Program-made: the position numbers and the translations under genes | Shown: positions 16,307 to 24,795 of the stretch, piece by piece | Layout: each line of letters begins with the position of its first letter | How positions within the stretch are numbered: position 1 is the stretch's first letter | Source: DASXRA01 sp036558905 | GTDB taxonomy: Bacteria; Actinomycetota; Actinomycetes; Mycobacteriales; Jatrophihabitantaceae | DNA: 64,000 nucleotides | Assembly (NCBI GenBank): GCA_036558905.1 | Contig: DATBER010000105.1 | Coordinates: forward strand, 12,520 to 76,519 | Direction of reading: 5' to 3' | Notes under the pieces: generated by a model | The model's input: the letters and a program-made list of their open reading frames with translations, nothing else | Told to the model about the DNA's origin: nothing | Databases searched by the model: none

Positions 16307-17473
16307 GTGAGCGCCGAGCGCGGGGCGATCGTGGCCAGTCTGATCCGGCTGACCGGCGACTGGGACCTCGCCGAGGACTGCGTCCAGGACGCGGTCGAGA
16401 AGGCGTTGCAGCGCTGGCCGCACGAGGGAGTGCCCCGGTCGCCGGGCGGCTGGCTGACCACGGTCGCCCGCAACCGGGCCCTCGACGTGCTGCGCCGACG
16501 GCAGAACGAGCGGGCCATCCTGCAGCAGCTCGCCCTGCTGCAGGATGAGGAGCAGCCGTCAGTGTCCGACGATCGGCTGCGGCTGATCTTCACCTGTTGC
16601 CACCCGGCTATCGCGCTGGAGAACCGGGTGGCCCTGACTCTGAAGACGGTGGCCGGGCTGAGCACCGCCGAGATCGCCCGCGGCCTGCTGGTGGCCGAGT
16701 CGACGCTGTCGCAGCGGCTGCTGCGCACCAAAGCGAAGATCGCCAACGCGGGCATCCCGTACCGGGTGCCGCCGCCCGAGCTGCTGGCCGAGCGCACCGG
16801 CGGGGTCCTGAACGTGCTGTACCTGATCTTCAACGAGGGCTACGGGCAGCCCGACGACTACCTGGCCACCGAGGCCGAGCGGCTGGCCCGGCTGCTGGTC
16901 GAGCTGATGCCCGACGAGGACGAGGCCCTGTCGCTGCTCGCGCTGATCACCCTGCAGATGGCCCGCCGGGCCACCCGCTTCGACGCGGCGGGCGACCTCG
17001 TGCCGATCGAGGAGCAGGACCGCCGACGTTGGGACACCACTCTGATCGACGCCGGTCAGCGTTACCTGCGCCGGGCTGCTGCCTCGCGCCGGCCGCCCGG
17101 GCCGTACCGCCTGCAGGCCCAGATCGCGGCCTGCCACGCTACCGCCTCCGACGTGGCCACGACGCCCTGGCCGGCAATCGTCACGCTGTACGACGCGCTG
17201 CTCACCGCCCATCCGTCGCCCGTCGTCGCGCTGAACCGGGCGGTGGCCGTCGGCTTCCGGGACGGGTATGCCGCCGGGCTGGCCGAGCTCGATCGGCTGT
17301 CCGGGCCGGCGTTGGCCGGCTACTACCTGCTGCCGGCGGCCCGGGCCGACTTCCTGCGCCGATCCGGACGCTCGGACGAGGCCCGGGCGGCCTACGACGA
17401 GGCGGCCCGGCTCGCCCCGGACGGCAGCGCCGAGCAGCGCCTGCTGGAGCGACGCCTGGCGTCCCTTCCGTGA
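16307..17473 (+). CDS. ECF42-type sigma factor with C-terminal TPR region
   Basis: The 388-residue protein has sigma region 2 (LIRLTGDWDLAEDCVQDAVE, GGWLTTVARNRALDVLRRR), region 4 (VALTLKTVAGLSTAEIARGL, STLSQRLLRTKAKI), then a DUF6596-type extension (GVLNVLYLIFNEGYG, LARLLVELMPDEDEALSLLA) and C-terminal TPR-like helices (LPAARADFLRRSGRSDEARA). This is the ECF42 architecture, in which the extension is needed for activity in characterised cases. It starts with GTG at 16307; codons upstream in frame look protein-like but lack a normal start. It probably transcribes the preceding YCII gene. A family B hairpin follows its stop. Confidence 0.92.
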   Translation: MSAERGAIVASLIRLTGDWDLAEDCVQDAVEKALQRWPHEGVPRSPGGWLTTVARNRALDVLRRRQNERAILQQLALLQDEEQPSVSDDRLRLIFTCCHPAIALENRVALTLKTVAGLSTAEIARGLLVAESTLSQRLLRTKAKIANAGIPYRVPPPELLAERTGGVLNVLYLIFNEGYGQPDDYLATEAERLARLLVELMPDEDEALSLLALITLQMARRATRFDAAGDLVPIEEQDRRRWDTTLIDAGQRYLRRAAASRRPPGPYRLQAQIAACHATASDVATTPWPAIVTLYDALLTAHPSPVVALNRAVAVGFRDGYAAGLAELDRLSGPALAGYYLLPAARADFLRRSGRSDEARAAYDEAARLAPDGSAEQRLLERRLASLP

Positions 17474-17485
17474 TCTCGCCCTTCG

Positions 17486-17537
17486 TGATCAACAGGAGAA
17501 AGTGGCCGCCGGAGCGGCCAACTTCTCCTGTTGATCA
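17486..17537. repeat. Family B palindrome, copy B1, carrying a stop codon
   Basis: This 52-bp hairpin has 15-bp outer arms, TGATCAACAGGAGAA and TTCTCCTGTTGATCA, continuing almost perfectly through inner GC arms to a four-base loop. The TGA of the minus-strand aldo/keto reductase (17535-17537) is the end of its right arm. It lies between the convergent sigma and reductase genes and is a likely bidirectional terminator. Confidence 0.85.
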
Positions 17538-18347
17538 AGGACGGGAGGCGGCGGCGTCGGCCAGGCGGGCGTACTGCGAGTCGCTCAGCTCGACGTTGGC
17601 GGCGGCGACGTTCTCGGCCAGGTGATCGAGCGAGCTGGTGCCCGGGATGGGCAGCATCATCGGCGACCGGCGCAGCAGCCAGGCCAGGGCGACCTGGGCC
17701 GGCGTCGCCCGGATCTCGGCGGCGACCTGCGCGGCCACGGGCGACGTGCGCCCACCGGCCAGCGGCAGCCACGGGATGAACGTCAGCCCCCCGGCCGTGC
17801 AGTAGTCGACCACCGGGTCGTGGGCGCGATCGCCCAGGTTGTACCGGTTCTGCACACTGACGACCTCGACGATCCGGCGCGCCCGCTCGATCTGGTCGGC
17901 ACCCACCTCGGACAGCCCGACATCGCCGACCAATCCGTCGTCCTGCAGCTCGCGCAGGGTGCCGATCTGGTCGTCGAAGGGCACCAGCGGGTCGATGCGG
18001 TGCAGCTGGAACAGGTCGAGACGTTCGACCCGCAGCCGGCGCAGGCTGAGCTCGACCTGTTGGCGCAGATACTCCGGCCGGCCGAGGATGCCCCAGTCGC
18101 CGCGCCGGCTGCGGGTGCGGCCGGCCTTGGTGGCGATGCGCACTCCTTCGGGATAGGGGTGCAATGCCCGGGCGATCAGCTCCTCGTTGGCGCCCAGGGC
18201 GTACGAGTCGGCGGTGTCGATGAACGTGACGCCGAGCTCGACGGCCCGGCGCAGTACCTTGACCGCGGGCTCGGGGTCGGCCGGCGCGTCCCAGTCGGTC
18301 AGGGCCAGCGCGCCGAAGCCGACTCGGAAGGTCAGGTCGATTGGCAT
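17535..18347 (-). CDS. Aldo/keto reductase
   Basis: The 270-residue TIM-barrel NADPH reductase has the catalytic tetrad visible as Asp and Tyr in FIDTADSYALGANEE, Lys in IATKAG and His in LFQLHRIDP, plus the C-terminal cofactor segment LPIPGTSSLDHLAENV. Its length and motifs match the YdbC/AKR13-like group of small-aldehyde or ketone reductases. The substrate is unknown. Its stop codon is formed by the end of family B hairpin B1. It is divergent from the MsrA gene by about 107 bp. Confidence 0.92.
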   Translation of the reverse strand: MPIDLTFRVGFGALALTDWDAPADPEPAVKVLRRAVELGVTFIDTADSYALGANEELIARALHPYPEGVRIATKAGRTRSRRGDWGILGRPEYLRQQVELSLRRLRVERLDLFQLHRIDPLVPFDDQIGTLRELQDDGLVGDVGLSEVGADQIERARRIVEVVSVQNRYNLGDRAHDPVVDYCTAGGLTFIPWLPLAGGRTSPVAAQVAAEIRATPAQVALAWLLRRSPMMLPIPGTSSLDHLAENVAAANVELSDSQYARLADAAASRP

Positions 18348-18454
18348 GGGCCGAGATTCGCAGCCTTCGTCCGGCGCGGCAACGATTTAGGAGCATCTAA
18401 ACCCGAGGAACAGCCCGAGCGCGCACGGGGTTGTCCATCACGGAGGTGGAGCAG

Positions 18455-18961
18455 ATGACGATCGAGAAGGCCATCCTGGCCGGTGGCTGCTTCTGGGGGG
18501 TTCAGGAGCTGGTCCGCAAGCAGCCCGGAGTCGTCTCGACCCGGGTGGGCTATGCGGGCGGGCAGAACGACCACCCGACCTATCGCAATCACCCCGGCCA
18601 CGCCGAGGCGCTGGAGATCACCTACGACTCGGACGTGACCAGCTACCGCGAGTTGCTGGAGTTCTTCTTCCAGATACACGACCCGACAACGCTGAACCGG
18701 CAGGGCAACGACATCGGCACGAGCTACCGCTCGGCGATCTTCTACCTCGACGACGCCCAGAAGAAGGTTGCCGAGGACACCATCGCCGACGTGGACGCGT
18801 CCGGACTGTGGCCGGGCAAGGTGGTCACCGAGCTGACGCCGGCCGGCCCGTTCTGGGAGGCCGAGCCCGAGCACCAGGACTACCTACAGCGTTACCCCGA
18901 CGGGTACACCTGCCACTTCGTCCGCCCGGGTTGGCGCCTGCCGCACCGGGCCAAGGCTTAG
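18455..18961 (+). CDS. msrA: Peptide methionine (S)-S-oxide reductase MsrA
   Basis: The 168-residue protein has the MsrA active site GGCFWGVQEL (Cys about residue 12), plus GYAGG, HAEALEITYD and RQGNDIGTSYRSAIFY. It reduces the S-epimer of methionine sulfoxide in oxidised proteins, with thioredoxin as usual donor. I chose the ATG at 18455, preceded by GGAGGTGGAG, over an upstream in-frame start. A second, longer MsrA is encoded at 32361-33023. Its TAG forms the left end of the family C palindrome C1. Confidence 0.93.
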   Translation: MTIEKAILAGGCFWGVQELVRKQPGVVSTRVGYAGGQNDHPTYRNHPGHAEALEITYDSDVTSYRELLEFFFQIHDPTTLNRQGNDIGTSYRSAIFYLDDAQKKVAEDTIADVDASGLWPGKVVTELTPAGPFWEAEPEHQDYLQRYPDGYTCHFVRPGWRLPHRAKA

Positions 18962-19122
18962 GGCGCGTCTCTCCAGTCCATGCTCTGCTGCGCAGCGACG
19001 CCCAGGCACGCGATCTCCTTCGTTGGCGTCGTCGTCCGTAGCGCTGCTACGGCCTCTTCCGCCCCGGATCTCGCGCACCTGACCGCCGCTCGCGACGAGC
19101 GGGACCTGAGAGACACGCCCTA
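18959..19122. repeat. Family C long palindrome, copy C1
   Basis: This 164-bp imperfect palindrome has ends TAGGGCG(C)GTCTCTC and GAGAGACACGCCCTA, nearly perfect over about 20 bp. It has a central hairpin (CCGTAGCGCTGCTACGG) preceded by GTTGGCGTCGTCGTC. The TAG at each end is the stop codon of the flanking convergent gene (msrA and ctaG). A roughly 55-bp core is shared with C2 and C3. Confidence 0.8.
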
Positions 19123-20070
19123 GTCGCGGAACCGGTCCCGTAGCGCCGGATCGGACAACCACCACGGAGCGTCGGTGTCCGCCGGCCGCTCCGGTTCGGG
19201 CAGTGCCTGGCGGGCGTGCCGTTCGGCTTCGAGAACGGCGTCGACCCGGCCGGCCTCGGCCCGGTCGACCTGCACCCAGCGGAGGAATACCAGGATCAGG
19301 AACGGCAGGTCGATCAACTCGGCGACGCACCACAACGTCCCGCCGGCGAATTGCTGATCGTGCAGCGGCCGGGGCGACCAGGGGTGGACGACCCGGTGCG
19401 CGAAGAACGACGTGACGAGGTGCGTCTGCAGGCGCAGCGCGATGCCCGGGATGGCGTCCAGGATCAGCTCGAAGATCCCGATGATGAGCGCCACGCCGAC
19501 GGCGAGCGATGCCACGTCGCCGGCGCCCCGGTCGACCAGCGGCAGGGCGAGCGCCGCCCCGAGCGCCAGCAGGGCCAGGTGCAGGATCCAGCCCACCGCC
19601 GGCTGGCTGATCGCCCAGCCGGGCAGCGGACCGAAGAACAACACGGCGGAGAGCACGATCACGAGTGCCGGCCCGAGCAGCGGGCTCTGCAGCGGGCGGC
19701 CGGGTCTTGACCGCAGGACCCGGTTGACCAGCCCGTCGCGTCCGCCGAGTTGCCGGCCCAGCTCCACCGGCTGCCCGGCCATGATCACGATCGGGATGAC
19801 GAGCAGTAGGGCCAGCGTCTGCGCCGTCCACATCCAGAACAGTGAGTGGGCGTAAGCCTGCGGATAGCCGTTCGTCGCCCAGGCAAACAGCGCCACGCCG
19901 ACCAGGAAGGCAGCCGTGCGCCGCCCGGGCCAAGCACCCACCTGGCGAACGCCGTGCAGGTACCACGCCACCAGGGCGACCGCGGCGATCAGCGTCAGCG
20001 GCTGTACCGACCAGTGGCTGGCCAACCCCGCAACGTCCGGCCGCGGCAGGGCATGCGTCACGTGGGCCAT
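19120..20070 (-). CDS. CtaG-type cytochrome c oxidase assembly membrane protein
   Basis: The 316-residue protein has about seven to eight membrane helices and matches the Caa3_CtaG family. Characteristic stretches are HSLFWMWTAQTLALLLVIP, ILDAIPGIALRL and the late QFAGGTLWCVAELIDLPFL, which holds conserved polar residues. The family supports copper insertion into haem-copper oxidases. The C-terminal tail (about residues 265-316) is a charged cytoplasmic extension. No copper-chaperone or oxidase genes are adjacent. Its stop codon is the right-hand end of palindrome C1. Confidence 0.85.
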   Translation of the reverse strand: MAHVTHALPRPDVAGLASHWSVQPLTLIAAVALVAWYLHGVRQVGAWPGRRTAAFLVGVALFAWATNGYPQAYAHSLFWMWTAQTLALLLVIPIVIMAGQPVELGRQLGGRDGLVNRVLRSRPGRPLQSPLLGPALVIVLSAVLFFGPLPGWAISQPAVGWILHLALLALGAALALPLVDRGAGDVASLAVGVALIIGIFELILDAIPGIALRLQTHLVTSFFAHRVVHPWSPRPLHDQQFAGGTLWCVAELIDLPFLILVFLRWVQVDRAEAGRVDAVLEAERHARQALPEPERPADTDAPWWLSDPALRDRFRD

Positions 20071-20106
20071 CGTTGCAGGCGATCCTGTGCCGCCGTCGGC
20101 GCCTGG

Positions 20107-20478
20107 TTACGACGACCGGCGGCGCCGCGGCCGGCCTTCGGTGAGCGCGTCGCGGAGGGCGGCCGCGTCCGGGCGCTCGATGGCCCGGGCGAAGTGGTTG
20201 AGCGCGGCGGCCCGGTCGCCGGTCAGCTGCAGGGCTTCGAGCATGAGCTCGGCGATGTACGCCTCACGGCTGGCGGCCGGCGTGTAGTAGCCGGTGCGCC
20301 CGTCCATCGTGCGCGTGACCAGGTCCTTGGCGGTGAGCCGGTTCAGCACGGTCATCACGGTGTTGTAGGCGAGCCGGCGCTCGGCCAGGTCGTCGACGAC
20401 GTCGCGCACGGTGGCCGGCTCGCCCCGTTGCCACAGGGCGTCCATGACCGCGCGTTCGAGTTCACCCAGTGGCCGCAC
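20107..20478 (-). CDS. BlaI/MecI-family repressor
   Basis: The 123-residue protein has the BlaI winged helix: LGELERAVMDALWQRGEPAT, AYNTVMTVLNRLTAKDLV and a dimerisation helix (EAYIAELMLEAL). It overlaps the 3' end of the MFS transporter gene by 17 bases and is the second gene of that unit. Two BlaI-box-like palindromes lie upstream of the MFS gene (21629-21660), so it probably represses its own operon. BlaI proteins are classically released by a membrane protease (BlaR1/M56); no such gene is visible here. Confidence 0.9.
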   Translation of the reverse strand: MRPLGELERAVMDALWQRGEPATVRDVVDDLAERRLAYNTVMTVLNRLTAKDLVTRTMDGRTGYYTPAASREAYIAELMLEALQLTGDRAAALNHFARAIERPDAAALRDALTEGRPRRRRSS

Positions 20479-21607
20479 GGTCGATCTCCTTCGCCGGTTC
20501 GCCCACCGTAGCTGTCAGCCCGGCCATACCCAGCAGTACGGCGAGGGCGCCCACGACGTAGGGGAGGCCGGTGCCGTGATCGAACAGTGCACCCGCACCG
20601 GCCGGGCCGAGTGCCCGACCTAGCGCGGTGGCCGACTGGACGCGGCCCAGCACCCGACCCCGGGCCTGGCCCGGCGTGTTGCGAGTCAGCAGCGTGGTCG
20701 ACGCCACGGAGAACAGCCCGTCGCCGAACGCGAGCAGGCACACGGCACCGATGCAGCCGAGCAGCGGGGCGACCGGCAGCAGCACCAGGCCGACGGCCAG
20801 GGCAAGCAGGCCGCCGAGCGCCCCGCCGTGCGGGCCGATCCGGTCGACGATCCGGGCCACCACGCCGGCCTGGGCGGCGACCAGCACCACCCCGGCGATG
20901 GTCAGCACGACGCCGATCAGCGCCGGCCCGCTGCCGAATCGGTGGTGGGCCAGCAGAGCGAACGTCCCCTCCATGCCGGCGAAGGCCAGCATGCTCAGCA
21001 GGGTGGCGGCCAGCACGGGCAGCTGACCATCCGAGCGCGCCGGCTCGGAAATGACCGCGCGCGGCGCCGCATCGGGCAGCCAGCGCACCGCAGCCACCAG
21101 ATTCACCGCCGCCAGCCCGGCGCCCACGGCCGCGCTGCCGGCGAAACCGAGCCGGGCCAGCGCGGCGCCGACCGCGGGTCCGACCACGAACGCCGACCCG
21201 ATCGAGGCGCCGACCAGGCCGAATGCCCGGGCGTGCCGCTCGGGCGGGGTGAGGTCGGCCACCAGCGCCTGCCCGACGCCGATGCTTCCGCCTGCGGCGC
21301 CGGCCACCAGGCGGGCCAGTACCAGCCAGCCGAGCGTCGGCGCGGCGGCCAGCGCCGACAGCGAGACGACCGAGCCGACCAGGCTGGCCAGCAGCACCCG
21401 GCGCCGGCCGTACCGGTCGGCGATCCGGCCGAGCGCCGGGGCGCTGACGAACTGGGCCATCGAGTAGGCGCTCATCGCCAGACCGACACCGAAGCCGGTG
21501 GCGCCCAGGTGCTTCGCCGCGAACGGCAACCCCGGCAGCACCAGGGTGAACCCGATCAGGTCGACGAACACGGTCAGGCACACCATCGTCAACGCTGATC
21601 GCCGCAT
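20462..21607 (-). CDS. MFS efflux transporter
   Basis: The 381-residue protein has twelve membrane helices. It carries the MFS motif A between helices 2 and 3 (GRIADRYGRRRVLL) and the drug-proton antiporter feature LARLVAGAAGGSIG-VGQALVADLTPP in the helix 5 region. The length and pattern fit the DHA1 multidrug group. It is the first gene of an operon with a BlaI repressor and has two overlapping BlaI-type boxes in front, so expression is probably induced by a signal that inactivates BlaI. Confidence 0.9.
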   Translation of the reverse strand: MRRSALTMVCLTVFVDLIGFTLVLPGLPFAAKHLGATGFGVGLAMSAYSMAQFVSAPALGRIADRYGRRRVLLASLVGSVVSLSALAAAPTLGWLVLARLVAGAAGGSIGVGQALVADLTPPERHARAFGLVGASIGSAFVVGPAVGAALARLGFAGSAAVGAGLAAVNLVAAVRWLPDAAPRAVISEPARSDGQLPVLAATLLSMLAFAGMEGTFALLAHHRFGSGPALIGVVLTIAGVVLVAAQAGVVARIVDRIGPHGGALGGLLALAVGLVLLPVAPLLGCIGAVCLLAFGDGLFSVASTTLLTRNTPGQARGRVLGRVQSATALGRALGPAGAGALFDHGTGLPYVVGALAVLLGMAGLTATVGEPAKEIDRAATG

Positions 21608-21628
21608 GCGCTCCGTCGCCTCCGCTCA

Positions 21629-21660
21629 TCTACTACGTGCTGTAATACTACGACGCGTAG
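21629..21660. promoter_or_regulatory. Two overlapping BlaI-type operator boxes
   Basis: TACTACGTGCTGTAATA (21629-21645) and TACTACGACGCGTAGTA (21644-21660) both match the BlaI consensus form TACTAC(n)TGTAGTA. The second has perfect 7-bp arms. They lie in the 68-bp gap before the MFS-blaI operon, overlapping its probable promoter. Confidence 0.75.
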
Positions 21661-21675
21661 TAGAGCGACTTGCCC

Positions 21676-22212
21676 TTAGGCCATCCACCGCAGGTCGTCG
21701 ATGGAGCGGCGCTGCCGGGGCGCGGCGTCGTAGGGCTCAGCCGGCAGCCGGCCGATGGCCGACATCGTGGTGACCTCCCAGTGGTCAGGCACCGCGAACT
21801 CGGCGGCCAGCCCGGCCCGGTCGAAGGCGCGGAACTGCCGTACGTGCAGGCCCAGCGCCCGCGCCTGCAGCGTCATGTGGGCTACCGCCTGGCCCAGGTC
21901 GTACAGCGCGAACTCCGAGTAGTCCCAGTCGGTGTCCTCGACGAAGCGGTGGCACAGGTTGGCGACCAGGAGGCCGGCCGTCGGGGCCCACCGCCCGGAG
22001 CTCGCGGCCAGGTGCCGGACCAGGCGCCGGTGCGTGTCGTCGCCGCGGCGGCCGACCACGAACGCCCAAGGTTGGGAGTTGCCGGCCGACGGTGCCCAGC
22101 GGGCCGCCTCGAGCAGAAGCTCGGCCTGGGCAACGGTCACCTCGTCGCCCTCGTCGAACGCGGTCGGGCTCCACCGGCTGGCCAGCAACGGATGCAGGAT
22201 CTCGCAGCTCAC
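21676..22212 (-). CDS. Nitroreductase-family flavoprotein
   Basis: The 178-residue protein has the nitroreductase fold: LLASRWSPTAFD, a FMN-contacting WAPSAGNSQPWAF and the late segment LHVRQFRAFDRAGLAAEF, with the typical C-terminal SAIGRLPAEPYDA. It would use FMN and NAD(P)H to reduce nitro compounds, quinones or similar substrates. It starts with GTG at 22212. It is divergent from the LysR-esterase fusion gene, and the 222-bp gap holds degenerate palindrome A4. Confidence 0.85.
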   Translation of the reverse strand: MSCEILHPLLASRWSPTAFDEGDEVTVAQAELLLEAARWAPSAGNSQPWAFVVGRRGDDTHRRLVRHLAASSGRWAPTAGLLVANLCHRFVEDTDWDYSEFALYDLGQAVAHMTLQARALGLHVRQFRAFDRAGLAAEFAVPDHWEVTTMSAIGRLPAEPYDAAPRQRRSIDDLRWMA

Positions 22213-22251
22213 CCCGGTGACAACAGCCCGCGGCCTTCCGGCAATCCGACC

Positions 22252-22301
22252 CGATCGCGCAAACCCTCGGCCGCGTCAGACGGCCGGGCGTTGCACAATC
22301 G
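22252..22301. repeat. Family A palindrome, copy A4 (degenerate)
   Basis: This 50-bp copy has eroded arms CGATCGCGCAAA and GTTGCACAATCG but keeps the inner GGCCGC and the GTCAG loop. Unlike the other copies it lies between divergent genes, where termination is not needed. Relaxed selection there would explain its decay. Confidence 0.75.
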
Positions 22302-22434
22302 GGTCGGCCAGGCCGATCAGCGCATAACCGTGGTGCACAACGCGCATGAGTGGACGGGCCGGGCGGCGTGATACTGGGCCGATGAGCGGCGACGGTGACC
22401 TGATTGCCCTCGACCGGCCCGCGACGGTCTCGAG

Positions 22435-23583
22435 GTGCGGCACCTGCGCGCCTTCGTCGCAGTGGCCGAGGAGCTCAACTTCAGCCGGGCGGCCGAGCGG
22501 CTGTACCTGTCCCAGCCGGCGCTGAGCCGGCAGATCCGGGCGCTCGAGCGGGTGGTCGGCTGCGACCTGCTGCACCGTTCGACCCGGCACGTCGCGCTCA
22601 CTCTGGCCGGTGAGGCGCTGCTCGACCGGGCTCGTCCGGTGCTGGCCGCCCTGGACGAGGCGGTGGCCGCGGCCCAGTCGGTCGGTGGCGAGATGGCCGC
22701 CCGGATCATGCGGATGTGGGCGCCGGTGGCGGCGATCGCCTCGGCCGTGGCGTCGACCCAGCAGCTGCGAGACGTGTTCGAGGCCTTCCTGGCCCAGCTG
22801 CCGATGCCGCCGGACCTGGCCGTCCGGGCGGTGAACGCCGGCGGCGTGCCCGGCCTGGCGGTCGGTGACGATCCGGAGATCCTGTACCTGCACGGCGGCG
22901 GGTACGTGATCGGCTCGGCGTACGGGTACCGGCCGCTGGTCGGCGCGCTGGTAACCGCCGCCGGCTGCGGAGCGGTCGTCCCCGACTACCGGCTGGCGCC
23001 CGAGCATCCGTTCCCGGCGGCGATCGACGACTCCCTGGCCGCGTATCGCTGGCTGGTCGAACAGCGCGGTGCCGCCGACCGGGTCGTTCTGGCCGGCGAC
23101 TCGTCCGCCGCCGGGTTGGTGCTCGCCGTGCTGCAGCAGCTGCGCGATGCGGGCGAGCCGATGCCGGCCGGCGCCGTGCTGCTGTGCCCGGGCATCGACC
23201 TGACCGGCGAGCGGCTGGTGCCCAGCGCCGACCGCACTCATCCGATGGACGACATCGCCGGCGCGGCCGCGGCCTACCTGGCCGGTCACTCGGTGGACGA
23301 TCCGCTGGTGTCGCCGCTGCTGGCCGACCTGCACGGGTTACCGCCACTGCTCGTCCAGTGCGCGAGCGGCGACCGGGCCCGGCCCGAGGCCGAGGAGCTG
23401 GCCGAGCGGGCGCGCGAGCACGGCGTCGCCGTCCGGCTGGAGCGCTACCCGATCGACGCCCACGTCTTCCACGTCTTCTGGTCGTTCCTGCCGGCGGCGC
23501 GCACCGCGCTGGCCGAAGCCGGGACGTTCATCCGCGACGTGCTGCCGCGCGACCTGACCCGCCGCGGTGCCGCCCTGGCCTGA
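22435..23583 (+). CDS. LysR-type HTH fused to HSL-family alpha/beta hydrolase
   Basis: The 382-residue protein begins with a LysR helix-turn-helix (residues 1-62: RHLRAFVAVAEELNFSRAAE, LYLSQPALSRQIRALE) and a linker helix. In place of the LysR effector-binding domain it has a hormone-sensitive-lipase-type esterase (about residues 115-370) with oxyanion motif LYLHGGGY, DYRLAPEHPFPAA, nucleophile elbow GDSSAAG and a His in IDAHVFHVF. The elbow departs from GDSAGG, and the expected acid position (CASGDRARPEAEE) is not clearly conserved. The hydrolase may act as a ligand sensor, or be a bifunctional enzyme-regulator. It starts at GTG 22435 and is divergent from a nitroreductase gene. I recall similar fusions in other actinobacteria. 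Confidence 0.85.
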   Translation: MRHLRAFVAVAEELNFSRAAERLYLSQPALSRQIRALERVVGCDLLHRSTRHVALTLAGEALLDRARPVLAALDEAVAAAQSVGGEMAARIMRMWAPVAAIASAVASTQQLRDVFEAFLAQLPMPPDLAVRAVNAGGVPGLAVGDDPEILYLHGGGYVIGSAYGYRPLVGALVTAAGCGAVVPDYRLAPEHPFPAAIDDSLAAYRWLVEQRGAADRVVLAGDSSAAGLVLAVLQQLRDAGEPMPAGAVLLCPGIDLTGERLVPSADRTHPMDDIAGAAAAYLAGHSVDDPLVSPLLADLHGLPPLLVQCASGDRARPEAEELAERAREHGVAVRLERYPIDAHVFHVFWSFLPAARTALAEAGTFIRDVLPRDLTRRGAALA

Positions 23584-23584
23584 C

Positions 23585-24787
23585 TCAGGCCGACAGGAAG
23601 CCCAGCTCAGCCGGAGGCCGGCCCAACACCCGGCCCGGGTCGGCGCCGAGCACCCGGTGCAGCAGCTCGCCGTACACCGCCCGGAAGTCCACGGTGGACT
23701 TCAGGTTGCCCTCGTCCAGATCGGTCAGGCTGGGCTCCTCGCCGTAGTAGCCGCCGTGCACCGGAACGCCGGCCACGAACACCGGTCCGGCCGAACCGTG
23801 GTCGGTGCCCTGCGACGCGTTGGCGCCGACCCGCCGGCCGAACTCCGAGTACGCCACGAGCACCACGTCGCGTCCGTGCGGGTCGCCGGCCATCTGGGTC
23901 AAGAACCCGGACACGGCGCCGTCGAACTCGCCGAGCAGCGCCTGCTGGGTGCCCTTCTCGTCGGCGTGAGTGTCGAATCCGCCCAGGTCGACGGCGTAGA
24001 CGCGGGTCGGCACGCCGGCCTTGACGCAACGGGCCACAACGTCCAGCTGATCCTTCAGGCTGGCCCCGTCGCCCGAGCCGGCGGCCAGCACCTTTCCGAA
24101 CGTCGCGTCCACCTGCCGCTCGGCCCGGTACGACGCGCACACCTGGGCCTCGCCGGGTTGGTCACCGGCGTCGGACTGGCCCAGACCGGATAACGCCCGG
24201 GCCAGGTCGGCCGGCATCGGCTTGGCGGGACCGACATTCAGTGCGGCAGCCGTGCACTTCGTGCCGACCGCCAGCGGCGGCAGCACCGGCCCGATGTTCA
24301 CCGCCCGCAGCGGATCGTCTCCGGTGGCGTCCAGCCAGCGACCGATCCAGCCCGTGCTGACCGGCTCGGCCGGGGAGGCTGTCTGCCAGATATCCATCGA
24401 GCGGAAGTGGCTGAAGTCGGGGTCGGGGTAGTCGACGCCGCGCACGATGGCCAGCTGCTTGTTCTGCCACACCTTGTACAGGCCGGTCATGGCCGGGTTG
24501 AGCCCGAGCTGGTCGTCCAGGTGCAGCACTTCGTGCTCGTCGTAGGCCAGGTCGGGGCGGGCGTCGTGGTAGGCGTGGTCGGCGTAGGGGATCACCGTGT
24601 TCAGCCCGTCGTTGCCGCCGTAGAGCGTGACGATCACCAGGATGCCGGTGCCGGTCGGCAGCGGGTCGGCCTGGGCCCGCTGGTGCAGCTGGGTCCAGGC
24701 GATCATTCCCGAACCGGCCGCGATGGCCGCGCCCCCGGTCACCCCGGAGGCGACCAGGAAGCGACGTCTCGTGATCGCGTCCACCAC
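23585..24787 (-). CDS. DUF1501 family protein, Tat-exported
   Basis: The roughly 400-residue protein has a twin-arginine signal (TRRRFLVASGVTGGAAIAAG) and the DUF1501 body: LYGGNDGLNTVIPY, ALNPAMTGL-like segment LNPAMTGLYKVWQ, LAIVRGVDYPDPDFSHFRSM, LGGFDTHADEKG and SEFGRRVGANASQGTDHG. The last two hold residues typical of the sulfatase/alkaline-phosphatase-like core. It starts with tandem GTG codons at 24787/24784. It is downstream of the DUF1800 gene with an 8-base gap. The two families are nearly always paired and are thought to act together outside the membrane; the reaction is unknown. Confidence 0.9.
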   Translation of the reverse strand: MVDAITRRRFLVASGVTGGAAIAAGSGMIAWTQLHQRAQADPLPTGTGILVIVTLYGGNDGLNTVIPYADHAYHDARPDLAYDEHEVLHLDDQLGLNPAMTGLYKVWQNKQLAIVRGVDYPDPDFSHFRSMDIWQTASPAEPVSTGWIGRWLDATGDDPLRAVNIGPVLPPLAVGTKCTAAALNVGPAKPMPADLARALSGLGQSDAGDQPGEAQVCASYRAERQVDATFGKVLAAGSGDGASLKDQLDVVARCVKAGVPTRVYAVDLGGFDTHADEKGTQQALLGEFDGAVSGFLTQMAGDPHGRDVVLVAYSEFGRRVGANASQGTDHGSAGPVFVAGVPVHGGYYGEEPSLTDLDEGNLKSTVDFRAVYGELLHRVLGADPGRVLGRPPAELGFLSA

Positions 24788-24795
24788 GATTCCCC

